Source of the DNA: an uncultured Bacteroides sp. | GTDB taxonomy: Bacteria; Bacteroidota; Bacteroidia; Bacteroidales; Bacteroidaceae | Assembly: GCF_949298305.1 (NCBI RefSeq) | Contig: NZ_CASFWU010000009.1 | Coordinates: forward strand, 1-46,264 | Direction of reading: 5' to 3' | Length of the DNA stretch: 46,264 nt | Shown here: positions 1-7,880 of the stretch, piece by piece | How the letters are laid out: each line of letters begins with the position of its first letter | How positions within the stretch are numbered: the stretch's first letter is position 1 | Notes under the pieces: model-generated | Database searches by the model: none | Told to the model about the DNA's origin: nothing | The model's input: the letters and a program-made list of their open reading frames with translations, nothing else | Position numbers and translations under genes: made by a program

Positions 1-48
1 CCATAGGGTTTTGAGGATAAGTCTGAACATAAATTTCTTGTTTTATGC

Positions 49-122
49 AGTTGACAAGGGGACGAGGCTTCAGGACACGAGGACCTGCCTTGTCAACTCG
101 TTTACTTGTCAACTCGTCAACT
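49..122. repeat. AGTTGAC/CGTCAACT octamer repeat, inverted
   Basis: The first 131 bases carry no gene I can support. From 49 the sequence is built from octamers such as AGTTGACA and AGGGGACG, followed by the word AGGCTTCAGG. After a short loop come the reverse-complement words TTGTCAACT and CGTCAACT, so the block can fold back on itself. The same words, including CCTGAAGCCT, recur at 7881-8150, so the two loci belong to one repeat family. The block lies just beyond the stop of the first permease and may act as its 3' hairpin; that role is inference. Confidence 0.65.
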
Positions 123-131
123 TATTAATAA

Positions 132-1451
132 TTATCTTTTCTCATAAAGCGAATACACAATCGGTTTGCGGAGCGACATCCACGCCGGCAGGAGGGCCGA
201 CAGCAGGTTCAACACCAGACAGAGCAGGAAGGCGATGCCAAAGACGGCAGGCGCGAAAAGCATCTCGCCCGACACGTAGGCATCGACACCCTGCGGCACA
301 GCTTCGGACCACCGGTCGAGCAGCGTGAAAATCCACTCACGCCCCAGGTAGACAACAATCCACGCCAGCACCAATCCCAACAGACCGCCCGCCAGCGTCA
401 GGAAGAAGTTTTCCCACATCACTTGCGAAAGCAGTATATTGCGTCCTGCGCCAAACGATTTACGTACTCCCATCTCGGCCAGACGGCTCTCCATGCGGCT
501 GGCAATAAGTCCGCTCAGATTGAGCGCGGGCACCAGCAGGAGCACCAGCACCACGACTATCAGATAACCCGCCGTTTTCCAGGGGTTGAAGCCGGCATCC
601 GACGGATAGCTCTGGAAGACGCTCAGCCAATGTGAAGTGGGTTGCTTCCACAGTTCCATCTGCCACTGATCCTTGTACTGCAGGTTCACCCGCCTCGTCA
701 GGTCTTTGATTTCTGCCCGCAAGGCATCGGCCTGCGCTTCGTCCCTTACAAGAAAAGTGACGGAGAATTTGCCACAATAGGGAAACTGAGCTGTACTCGG
801 TTCCTTATAATTTTCGTCTACCGAATAGGGCAAATAGACCTGCGCATACGACTGAGAGGTGAGGTAGCTGGCACCGCGCACTACGCCACACACCCGATAG
901 TTCACATAATCCAATGAAAAGGAACGCCCGACAACATCCTTCGTCGTACCGAAAAGGCGACGCGCCAGGTCATCGGAAATCACAGCCGTATGGATGCCGC
1001 TCTCCAAATCAGAATCGGTAAAAGGATTTCCCTCCAGAAAGCGGAAAGAATAAATACGGAAAAAGGCAGGATCTACCAACTTCACAGCCACATTAAAGTC
1101 GCCGCTCAAATCGGCCGGCTGTATGTAAGTGGAGTTTTCCATGCCATAATCCACAATGGCAGAAACTTCCTCTACGTTCTTCAACGGATACATCCACTCC
1201 TGCACAGCCTGAAAGGACAACCTGAACTGGGTAGTCATTCTTTCCTTGTCCGAGTGGAAGCTGGCACTGGTGAGATACAACGTATTCCCCCGGTTCACCT
1301 CGGGATATACAGGCGCCAGCTTCACGTAATAAACCACCGCCATCACAACCGTCATGGCAATGGCCAGCCCCGTGCCGGCAACGTAGAGCGTACTGAACAG
1401 GCGGTTCTGCCTGAACAACGCAAGGGCTTGTTTGAAATAGGTTTTCAGCAT
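132..1451 (-). CDS. FtsX/MacB-type ABC transporter permease
   Basis: Inner-membrane permease of the FtsX/MacB family, about 439 residues. It has an N-terminal helix (about residues 20-42), a large periplasmic core domain (about 45-290) and three C-terminal helices (about 292-315, 348-372, 403-428). The family word EMGVRKSFGA sits just after helix two. The start at 1451 (MLKTYFKQ) is preferred over the in-frame ATG at 1487 because the paralogue at 3421-4725 begins MLKNYFKQ and the extra codons lie in a repeat. It is the last permease of a minus-strand set led by the adaptor at 4905. MacB-type permeases usually act as mechanotransmitters for export or lipoprotein and peptide handling; the substrate cannot be read here. 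No ATPase gene is in the window, so it may lie further left or elsewhere. Confidence 0.87.
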   Translation of the reverse strand: MLKTYFKQALALFRQNRLFSTLYVAGTGLAIAMTVVMAVVYYVKLAPVYPEVNRGNTLYLTSASFHSDKERMTTQFRLSFQAVQEWMYPLKNVEEVSAIVDYGMENSTYIQPADLSGDFNVAVKLVDPAFFRIYSFRFLEGNPFTDSDLESGIHTAVISDDLARRLFGTTKDVVGRSFSLDYVNYRVCGVVRGASYLTSQSYAQVYLPYSVDENYKEPSTAQFPYCGKFSVTFLVRDEAQADALRAEIKDLTRRVNLQYKDQWQMELWKQPTSHWLSVFQSYPSDAGFNPWKTAGYLIVVVLVLLLVPALNLSGLIASRMESRLAEMGVRKSFGAGRNILLSQVMWENFFLTLAGGLLGLVLAWIVVYLGREWIFTLLDRWSEAVPQGVDAYVSGEMLFAPAVFGIAFLLCLVLNLLSALLPAWMSLRKPIVYSLYEKR

Positions 1452-1460
1452 GATAATCAA

Positions 1461-2056
1461 AAGCCTCACCCCCGACTCCTCTCCCAAGGAGAGGGGAGGA
1501 AGGATATGGCGGTTATTTAGTTTTCTCTTATTCTTATTATATATACATATTTATGTTTCGCAAGTTTATTAACGGGTTGTAGTTAAGAAGTTAAGAAGTT
1601 AAGGAGTTAAGCCAATACCTTTTCTATGAATGGTAAAATGGTTAATGATGAATGGTTAATTAATTCTTCATTTTTCATTTTCTTGTCTATCGGCTTTAAC
1701 TCCTAAGCCCACCCTGGTGGAACCTCTCCCCCTTCGGGGGGAGTTGGAGGGGGCTTCCTTCTTTTTCTTTCCCATGCTTTTCAAAATGGTTTCAAGCAAT
1801 GAAACCAGTAGTTTCAAGCAATGAAACCAGTAGTTTCAAGCAATGAAACCGATGGTTTCAAAGAATGAAACCGATAGTTTCAAGGAATGAAACAAATCTG
1901 AAACTACTGGTTTCATTGTCATGACAACCGTTGAAACTTTTTTCCATTCTGCTTGTTTCCATTTGATACCTTCTGAAAATACACGCGCCAACAGGTATCT
2001 ATGAATCATCACCCTTAATCCCCCTCTCTTTGGGAGAGGGGTTAGGGGTGAGGCTT
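1461..2056. repeat. Repeat-filled spacer bounded by inverted repeats
   Basis: This 596-base block between two permease genes holds no believable gene. Its ends are inverted copies of one element: AAGCCTCACCCC...GAGGGG at 1461-1496 and the opposite orientation, CCCCTCTC...GGGTGAGGCTT, at 2021-2056. Each copy contains a CTCTCCC/GGGAGAGG-type hairpin. The left copy starts 10 bases from the start codon at 1451 and the right copy touches the stop codon at 2057. Inside are four AGTTAAGR octamers (1581-1612), a hairpin CCACC-CT-GGTGG (1709-1720), a second C-rich/G-rich hairpin near 1722-1757, and the 22-bp array listed separately. Confidence 0.7.
1789..1918. repeat. 22-bp dyad array, GTTTCA/TGAAAC type
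   Basis: Five tandem 22-bp units start at 1789, 1811, 1833, 1855 and 1877. Each contains GTTTCA, five bases, TGAAAC and a five-base linker, so half-sites alternate every 11 bp. A sixth copy at 1899-1918 is in the opposite orientation, which lets the end of the array fold back on the earlier units. There are no variable spacers of CRISPR length. The function is unknown; a binding platform for a dimeric protein or an RNA hairpin cluster are both possible. Confidence 0.85.
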
Positions 2057-3250
2057 CTACTCCTCCCTCAACGCCTCCACCGGCAACGCACGTGCCGCAC
2101 GCCGTACAGGGATATACGTCCCGACCAGCGCTATCAGCACCAGAACCAGGTAGCTGAGTGCCAGCACCACGGTGAAGTGGAAGCCGAAACGGTTTTGCCC
2201 GTAGGCGGGATTGGGCACGAACTTGTCATTCATCTCTACCGCGTACAGGCCGTTGACATGGGCATGATAATACAGGAAAGGGATAATCAGCACAAAGGCC
2301 ACCGTCAGCAACAGCCAAGCTTCGATGAGGAACTGCCGCACGATGCACCCTTGCGAAGCGCCCATGCTGCGCATCACCCCAATCTCGCCGCGACGGGCAT
2401 TGCTGCGTATCCAGAAGGTGCCCACCATACCCAGGAAGATGCAGAGCAGGGCGAAACCCGTCAGGGCGTATTGCAGGCGGAGCTTGTTGGTGACGCCGCT
2501 CTTCATGGCATAGGCCTCGCTCAGCTCCGAAAACTCCTTCAGGCTGTCGAAGTAGAAGTTGCCTACGGAGAGCTGCGGCGCCACTTCCTGCTGGAAACGC
2601 TGCTTGAAAGCCGATACGTCCACACCCGGCTTCAAACGGATGACAAAATTGTACCACCACGGCATATACGGACTTCCATACATTTCGCTGTACATGGTGA
2701 CAAAGAGCGGATAAGGTTGCTCGTAGTCGCGGTGCTTGAAGTCGCGGAATACGCCTGCCACCTCCAAGGCATCCTCGTCCTGATAGACTTTCTTGCCCAC
2801 GGCATCGGCCGTACCGAAAAGGCGCCAGGCCAGCCGTTCGGAGATGAATGCCTTGTCCTCCACCTGCTCAGGCAGTCGGATGTCACCGCCCGTACGGGCA
2901 TCCTTCATGCCATAGGTATGAAGCATATTGCTGCCATCGGTTGCCACAAAACTATAAGACTGGGCATGTACGAAGCCTTCCCTTTTATGCAGGGAAGCGG
3001 TATCGGCATAGATTTGCGTACCGCTCCACGAGCTGCTACAAGGGAAACTTTGATTGCCGGCAATGGCCCAGCACTCCACCTCGGGCTGCTCGCGTACGAT
3101 GCGGGCAAGGCGTGTGTAGGCCACCAGATTCATCGAGTCGGAAGCCATGTCGGGGTCGAAGTTGCCGTTCGTCCCGTCGTACATGCCGATGTTCACCACG
3201 TAAAGCCTTTCGGGGTTATACCCTCGGTCGATGGAACGGTTGGCGGTCAA
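2057..3250 (-). CDS. FtsX-type ABC permease with damaged 5' end
   Basis: The readable product from a TTG at 3250 is 397 residues: a periplasmic core domain followed by three C-terminal membrane helices. These include the FtsX word EIGVMRSMGA and end in the usual short tail after RAARALPVEALREE. The frame stays open upstream to about 3349 and encodes WNQRRQNGWIF followed by a hydrophobic helix, which is how this permease subtype normally begins after about eight more residues. A TGA at 3350-3352 and repeat DNA then replace the expected start. No ATG lies before the first helix, so the gene uses an unusual start, loses its first helix, or is a pseudogene. It sits between two other permeases in the same orientation. 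Family assignment is firm; functional status is not. Confidence 0.75.
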   Translation of the reverse strand: MTANRSIDRGYNPERLYVVNIGMYDGTNGNFDPDMASDSMNLVAYTRLARIVREQPEVECWAIAGNQSFPCSSSWSGTQIYADTASLHKREGFVHAQSYSFVATDGSNMLHTYGMKDARTGGDIRLPEQVEDKAFISERLAWRLFGTADAVGKKVYQDEDALEVAGVFRDFKHRDYEQPYPLFVTMYSEMYGSPYMPWWYNFVIRLKPGVDVSAFKQRFQQEVAPQLSVGNFYFDSLKEFSELSEAYAMKSGVTNKLRLQYALTGFALLCIFLGMVGTFWIRSNARRGEIGVMRSMGASQGCIVRQFLIEAWLLLTVAFVLIIPFLYYHAHVNGLYAVEMNDKFVPNPAYGQNRFGFHFTVVLALSYLVLVLIALVGTYIPVRRAARALPVEALREE

Positions 3251-3346
3251 TACATAGATAGGGTCGATGACGGTCCAAAGGAAGAAACTGACGACCAGCA
3301 GTTCCAGGAATATCCAGCCGTTCTGACGACGCTGGTTCCAGCACAG

Positions 3347-3420
3347 GTATCAGCCTTTAACTTCCAAGCCCGCAAACGGGCTATAACTCCTTATAACTCC
3401 ATTTTACTCCTTTACAATAA
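3347..3420. repeat. Intergenic TATCAGC/TAACTCC hairpin element
   Basis: A short repeat beginning TATCAGCC, then a TTTAACTTCC word, a hairpin GCCCG-CAAA-CGGGC (3368-3381) and three 10-base TATAACTCC-type words. Related elements lie at 1686-1720 and 4829-4899, with different stem sequences but the same flanks. This copy directly abuts the broken start of the permease at 2057-3250. Confidence 0.65.
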
Positions 3421-4725
3421 TTATCTCTTCGTATTCAACGATTCCATGATCGGATGCCGCATCGCCCCAAGCGCAGGCACAAGGGCCGACACCACATTGA
3501 GCACCACGCACACGGCCAGTGCGCTGCCGAACACGGCGGGATTGAACAGCATCTCGGGCGTGAGCGACGTGGAGAGCGAAGTGTTGTAGATGTTCTTGTC
3601 GAACAGCGTCAGAATCCAGTCGCTGGCCGTCAACACAATCAGATAAGAAAACAACAGGCCTGCCAGACCGCCCAGCAGCGTGAGCAGCAGGTTCTCGCAG
3701 AGCACTTGCTCCAGCAGGCGGCGGCGTGTAGCTCCGTAGGCCTTACGGATGCCCAGCTCGGCAATGCGGCTGTCCATGCGCGAGGAAATCATGCCGCTCA
3801 GATTCAAGGCAGGGATGAAGAGCAGGGCCAGCAGGATGTAGAGGAAGTCCTTGACAAGCTCCATCGTGTCGGGTGCCTTCTCCACATCCTGGCGGAAAGT
3901 GCTGAGCCAGTAAGGATCGGGCTGACCCATCAGGTCGTATTCATAATCCTTGTCCTGCTGGGTATAGCGCCGGAACGCATCCTGCACCTCGCTGCGTACC
4001 GCTTCGAGGTTCTCCGCATCGTCCACCAGCAGCGATACATACACATTGCCCAGCAAACCGAACCGGTCCAGCTCCTTGGAAATGTACTGCGCATTGAGCA
4101 AAGGCAGCCACACGTCGCCTGCCGTCTCGGGCGTAGCATTGGAAACATCCCGCACCACGCCACACACGCGGTAGTCGCGTCCGTTGAAGGTGAAGTGCCG
4201 ACCCTCCACTCCTTCGACGGCGGCAAACAGTCGCTTGGCCAGCGACTCACCGATGACAGCCACTTGCGCCTTGGCCTCCACATCTTCCTGCGTGAAAGGC
4301 TGGCCGTCGACAAAGCGGAAGGAAAAGACTTTCCAGAAAGCGCCGTTGGCAAAACGGGGGGTAACCTTGAAGGGCTTTACGTCTGCGGCAGACACCTGAT
4401 AATCTCCCCAAAAATCAATTATACTGCCCGCCACCTGCTCCACATGAGGCAGTCCCGGCAGCATCTGGTCCACCACATAATAGGCCACGCCGCCGTTGAT
4501 GGTCCAGTTCTCGGGCTTTCCCTTCGGGTAGCGCTTTATCGGCTTCAGCACCAGCGTGCGGTCGCGGTTATACTCGGGATAGACGGGGCCGAACTTGACA
4601 TAGAAGATGATGAACAGCGTCATCACCAGCGCAATGGACAGGCCCGTGCCCACCACGTAGATGCCTGTAAAGAGGCGGTTCTGCCGCATCAGGGTCCAGG
4701 CTTGTTTGAAGTAGTTTTTCAGCAT
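3421..4725 (-). CDS. FtsX/MacB-type ABC transporter permease
   Basis: Paralogue of the permease at 132-1451, 434 residues from MLKNYFKQ. It has a first helix at about residues 20-42 (GLSIALVMTLFIIFYVKF), a periplasmic core domain to about 290, and three C-terminal helices. The family word ELGIRKAYGA follows the second helix. The ATG at 4725 is chosen over the GTG two codons upstream because it matches the paralogue. It follows the adaptor gene with a 179-base repeat-rich spacer, so it is probably cotranscribed from the promoter near 6262. It presumably works with an ATPase encoded outside the window, and with the adaptor, as a MacAB-like or regulatory transporter; substrate unknown. Confidence 0.88.
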   Translation of the reverse strand: MLKNYFKQAWTLMRQNRLFTGIYVVGTGLSIALVMTLFIIFYVKFGPVYPEYNRDRTLVLKPIKRYPKGKPENWTINGGVAYYVVDQMLPGLPHVEQVAGSIIDFWGDYQVSAADVKPFKVTPRFANGAFWKVFSFRFVDGQPFTQEDVEAKAQVAVIGESLAKRLFAAVEGVEGRHFTFNGRDYRVCGVVRDVSNATPETAGDVWLPLLNAQYISKELDRFGLLGNVYVSLLVDDAENLEAVRSEVQDAFRRYTQQDKDYEYDLMGQPDPYWLSTFRQDVEKAPDTMELVKDFLYILLALLFIPALNLSGMISSRMDSRIAELGIRKAYGATRRRLLEQVLCENLLLTLLGGLAGLLFSYLIVLTASDWILTLFDKNIYNTSLSTSLTPEMLFNPAVFGSALAVCVVLNVVSALVPALGAMRHPIMESLNTKR

Positions 4726-4828
4726 AATCACTATTTTAGTAGTTAACGGGAGTTAAAAGGAGTTACCACTCCGCTCTGCTCCGTTCAAGGAGTTAAAGGC
4801 CAATAGAAAAGAGAGCGGACAAGTCGAA

Positions 4829-4899
4829 GTATCAGCTTTTTACTCCCAAGCCCGCCCCAGGCGGGCAATAACTCCCTTTAACTCCTTCTAACTCCTTAA
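4829..4899. repeat. Intergenic TATCAGC/TAACTCC hairpin element
   Basis: Starts GTATCAGC, continues with a TTTTTACTCCCAAG word and a perfect hairpin GCCCGCC-CCA-GGCGGGC (4850-4866), and ends in 10-base TAACTCC words. It is a copy of the element at 3347-3420. The upstream part of the spacer (4741-4800) carries more AGTTAA/GGAGTT words in the opposite orientation. Confidence 0.65.
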
Positions 4900-4904
4900 T
4901 CATA

Positions 4905-6155
4905 TTACTTTTTCAGCTTCAGCTTGTTCTTGTTCTTATACTGGCTCATGTCGCTCACCACCACCTGGTCGCCCGGTTGGAGCCCCGAAACCACTTCGAC
5001 ATACTCGAAATTGGAGTCGCCCAGCTGCACCTTACGCTTCACAAGCTGACCTTCACCGTCGCGTACAAAGAGGTCGTACTCGCCACGGCCCACATAGTAC
5101 GAGGCATTGGCCACGCGCATCACGTCTTCCTTCACGGCGTTCATCACGTAGACATCGGTCTTCAGGCCCGAACGCAGGCGGCGGTTGCTGTCGTCCTCCA
5201 GCTGCACGGTAAAGGAGATGACACCGTTCTTCGAGAGCGGGGTGACGCTGCTCACCTGCCCTTCCAGCTTCTCGCTGCCTATCTTCACGATGGCCCGGCC
5301 GCCGGCTGCCACGCGGTCGCCGTAGGTATCGGCTATCTCGCCCTCCACCTTGAAGTGGCTCAGGTCGGAGATGACAGCAATCTGCGTGCCCTCGCCCACC
5401 TGCGCACCAATCTGGTTATTGATATAGGTAAGGATGGCCTTGCGGGGCGAACGCACCTGCGCGTCGTCCAGCGTGCGCTTGGTCTCGGCCAGGCTCTTGC
5501 GGAAGATGCTCAGGTCCAGTTCCTGCACCTTGTATTCGGCGGCCAGCACCTCCTGTTCGTTTTCGTACTGCTGGCGAAGCTGTTCCAGTTCCAGCTGGGC
5601 CACGTTGACGCTCAACTCAGCCTGGCGCACCTTGTCGGTGGTGCCCGAACCGAGACTGTCCAGATACTGCTCGTTGCGCAGCTCCACCTTCATGCGGTTC
5701 AGCTTCATCTCGGACACCTTGATCTGCATGGCCAGGTCTTTCAGTTTAGTCTCGTTGTTCACCCGCAACTGCTGCAGCTTGTAGGTGCGCATCTGCTCCT
5801 CGTCCAGCTGTTTCTTGTATTCGGTCTCGGCGCTTTGCAGGTCCAGCTTCAGGATGGGCGTGCCCACGTCCACGCTGTCGCCGCCTTTCCTGTAGACTTC
5901 GAGGATGCGGGTATTGATGGGCGAGTTGATGATTTCCTCGAAGGCCGGCACCACCTTGCCCGAGGCACTGACGCTGACCTCGATGGTTCCCTGGTCTACT
6001 TGTGAGAAGACGAGGTCCTTCTCCTTGACGCCCGTCCGCATCAGCGAGATGAGTACACTGATGACCACCACACCTGCGGCACCTGCTATGCCGTAGCGTA
6101 TCAGTTTCTTGTTGCGCTCCTTGCGGCGCACTTCTTTCGGAATTTCTCTATCCAT
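4905..6155 (-). CDS. HlyD/MacA-family periplasmic adaptor subunit
   Basis: 416-residue membrane-fusion protein. A basic cytosolic start is followed by one membrane anchor (about residues 22-40), a half-lipoyl segment, a long alpha-helical coiled-coil hairpin (about 110-225, rich in Glu/Gln/Leu), the second lipoyl half near SPRKAILTYINNQIGAQVGEG, and a C-terminal beta-barrel plus membrane-proximal domain. Such adaptors connect an inner-membrane ABC permease to a TolC-type channel. It is the first gene of the minus-strand permease set, and a TolC-family gene is divergent from it. A sigma-54-type promoter lies about 107-122 bases upstream of the ATG. Family is clear; the exported substrate is unknown. 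Confidence 0.9.
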   Translation of the reverse strand: MDREIPKEVRRKERNKKLIRYGIAGAAGVVVISVLISLMRTGVKEKDLVFSQVDQGTIEVSVSASGKVVPAFEEIINSPINTRILEVYRKGGDSVDVGTPILKLDLQSAETEYKKQLDEEQMRTYKLQQLRVNNETKLKDLAMQIKVSEMKLNRMKVELRNEQYLDSLGSGTTDKVRQAELSVNVAQLELEQLRQQYENEQEVLAAEYKVQELDLSIFRKSLAETKRTLDDAQVRSPRKAILTYINNQIGAQVGEGTQIAVISDLSHFKVEGEIADTYGDRVAAGGRAIVKIGSEKLEGQVSSVTPLSKNGVISFTVQLEDDSNRRLRSGLKTDVYVMNAVKEDVMRVANASYYVGRGEYDLFVRDGEGQLVKRKVQLGDSNFEYVEVVSGLQPGDQVVVSDMSQYKNKNKLKLKK

Positions 6156-6261
6156 ACCTTTATATTATATTGTTCTTATTTTCTTTACCTTTATTCTTCT
6201 GTCAGATTTTCTCTTCCTACCGATGGAAACGGACAATCCGAAAAGATTTACACTTTTTTCC

Positions 6262-6277
6262 TGCGAAATACGTGCCA
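6262..6277 (-). promoter_or_regulatory. Sigma-54 (RpoN) -24/-12 promoter
   Basis: On the minus strand this reads TGGCACGTATTTCGCA. Against the RpoN consensus TGGCACG-N4-TTGCA it differs at one base (TCGC for TTGC), and the GG and GC pairs are correctly spaced. It points toward the adaptor gene starting at 6155, giving a leader of roughly 95 bases. Sigma-54 promoters need an NtrC-type activator, which fits the dyads found upstream at 6322-6372. The match is seen directly; activity is inferred. Confidence 0.6.
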
Positions 6278-6321
6278 AAACCATAATATCTTGATTAACA
6301 GTAAAAACAAAGAAATATCAA

Positions 6322-6372
6322 GTGTCCGAAATCGGACACAGTGTACACTTTTGGATAGTCTGTTCCGAACAG
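6322..6372. promoter_or_regulatory. Cluster of three dyads, candidate activator sites
   Basis: Three palindromes lie in the divergent promoter region. They are GTGTCCGA-AA-TCGGACAC (6322-6339, perfect 8-bp arms), AGTGTACACT (6340-6349, perfect 10-bp palindrome) and CTGTTC-C-GAACAG (6360-6372). Relative to the sigma-54-type promoter on the minus strand they sit about 70-120 bases upstream of the expected start, the usual distance for NtrC-family activators. They also lie upstream of the TolC gene and could serve both directions. Confidence 0.5.
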
Positions 6373-6529
6373 CTACACCCTTCGGGGTTCTTCCAAAAAG
6401 AACAGAACGGCCGGAATCTGCGGTCGTAAAAGGAAAGAACAGGTATGGAATTGGGGAAAATATGAACGAAAGCGAAAATATGAATAGTCATAGAAGAAAT
6501 ATAGACGCCTTCATTCCGGCATAACCATC

Positions 6530-6537
6530 TATCTTTG
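6530..6537 (+). promoter_or_regulatory. Bacteroidetes -7 promoter box (TATCTTTG)
   Basis: TATCTTTG matches the Bacteroides -7 consensus TAnnTTTG and lies 22 bases before the TolC-family start codon, giving a very short leader. No convincing TTTG was found at the -33 position, so it may need an activator or be weak. Confidence 0.45.
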
Positions 6538-6559
6538 CGGCAAATAACAAAAGAAATAT

Positions 6560-7879
6560 ATGATAAAGAAATTGTTCACATTCGCATTTGCCTGCCTGCT
6601 AACGGGAAGTGCCGGAGCACAAGAAGTTCTCTCATTGAGCCGATGCCTCCGGATAGGCATCGAAAACAACCTGACCCTGCAAACCAAGCAGAACGACGTA
6701 CGCAAAGGCCGTCACGCCATCAGCGAGAACCGCGCCAGGCTGCTGCCGCAAATCAACGCCGTAGCCGCCTTCAACGACAACTTCAACCCGCCCGTGTCGG
6801 TGACCGACGGTTCGGCCTATGGCAATCCGTACAACGTGACGAAGACCCTGCAATACAACGCCAGCGCAGGCCTGCAACTGCAGATGCCGCTCTACAACCA
6901 GACGGCTTATACGGCAGTAGACATCGCCCGCACCCTGGACAACATCAACCGCCTCACTTACCAGAAGGCCCGCGAAGACCTCATCCTGCAGATAGCCAGG
7001 ATGTACTATCTGGGACAGAGTACCGCCGAACAGATAGCCATCATCGAAGGCAACATAGGCCGCCTGCGCGAACTGCGCGACATCACCCAGGCCTTCTACG
7101 ACAACGGCATGGCGATGGAGGTGGACCTGAAGCGCGTCAACATCAACCTGGAGAACCTGCAGGTGCAGTACGACAACGCCCGGGCCATGCTGACCCAGCA
7201 GCTCAACCTGCTGAAGTACGTCATGGACTATCCCGCCGACATCGCCCTGGAGCCTGTGGACACCGAAAACATCCGGACCGCCAGCCTGACCGGACTGGAC
7301 ACCAACCAGTACGAACTGCAACTGCTCCGCTCGCAAGGCGAACTGGCCGAGCGACAGAAGCGGATGATTGCCCAGGGCTACCTGCCCTCGCTCAGCCTGA
7401 CCGCCAACTGGATGTACTCGGCCTACACGGACAAGGCCCGGAACTGGTTCCACTCAGGCCCGTCCAACCGCTGGTACGACTCGAACGGCATCGGCCTGAC
7501 GCTGCGCATCCCCCTCTTCGACGGACTGGACAAACGCGCCAAGCTGCGCCAGGCGAAGATTGACATTGAGAACATCCGCCTGAACCAGGAGAACATGCAG
7601 AAGAACCTGGAGACGCAGTACCTGAACGCCACGAACGACCTGATGAACAACCGACGCAACTTCCTGAAGCAGAAGGATAACTACCAGCTGGCCGAAGACG
7701 TCTACGAAGTGACCACCGACCGCTACCGCGAAGGCATCGCCTCGATGACCGAAGTCCTGCAGGACGAGATGCGCATGAGCGAGGCACAGAACAACTACAT
7801 CAGTGCCCACTACAACTACCGCGTCACCAACCTGACCCTGCTGAAGCTAACGGGACAGACGGACAGCCTGCTGAAATAG
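6560..7879 (+). CDS. TolC-family outer membrane efflux protein
   Basis: 439 residues with a typical signal peptide (MIKKLFTFAFACLLTGSAGA, cleavage near AGA-QEV) and two outer-membrane-efflux repeats, each a pair of long helices plus barrel strands. The segments around LDNINRLTYQKAREDLILQI and NDLMNNRRNFLKQKDNYQLA are long amphipathic helices typical of the TolC tunnel. It forms the outer-membrane channel of a tripartite pump. It is first in a plus-strand set with an EmrA-like adaptor and an EmrB-like transporter, and divergent from an ABC-type adaptor, so it could serve both pumps. Codons are strongly G/C-ending, as in the next two genes. Confidence 0.93.
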   Translation: MIKKLFTFAFACLLTGSAGAQEVLSLSRCLRIGIENNLTLQTKQNDVRKGRHAISENRARLLPQINAVAAFNDNFNPPVSVTDGSAYGNPYNVTKTLQYNASAGLQLQMPLYNQTAYTAVDIARTLDNINRLTYQKAREDLILQIARMYYLGQSTAEQIAIIEGNIGRLRELRDITQAFYDNGMAMEVDLKRVNINLENLQVQYDNARAMLTQQLNLLKYVMDYPADIALEPVDTENIRTASLTGLDTNQYELQLLRSQGELAERQKRMIAQGYLPSLSLTANWMYSAYTDKARNWFHSGPSNRWYDSNGIGLTLRIPLFDGLDKRAKLRQAKIDIENIRLNQENMQKNLETQYLNATNDLMNNRRNFLKQKDNYQLAEDVYEVTTDRYREGIASMTEVLQDEMRMSEAQNNYISAHYNYRVTNLTLLKLTGQTDSLLK

Positions 7880-7880
7880 G

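Noticed and set aside
1789..1918. CRISPR array
   Set aside because: Units are contiguous 22-mers with no variable spacers, and no cas gene is in the window.
2030..3589. Long plus-strand open frame of 519 codons
   Set aside because: It is antisense to the permease gene, has no family features and begins in repeat DNA; a by-product of G/C-rich codons.
3454..4746. Long plus-strand open frame of 430 codons
   Set aside because: Antisense to the permease at 3421-4725, His/Gln-rich composition typical of shadow frames.
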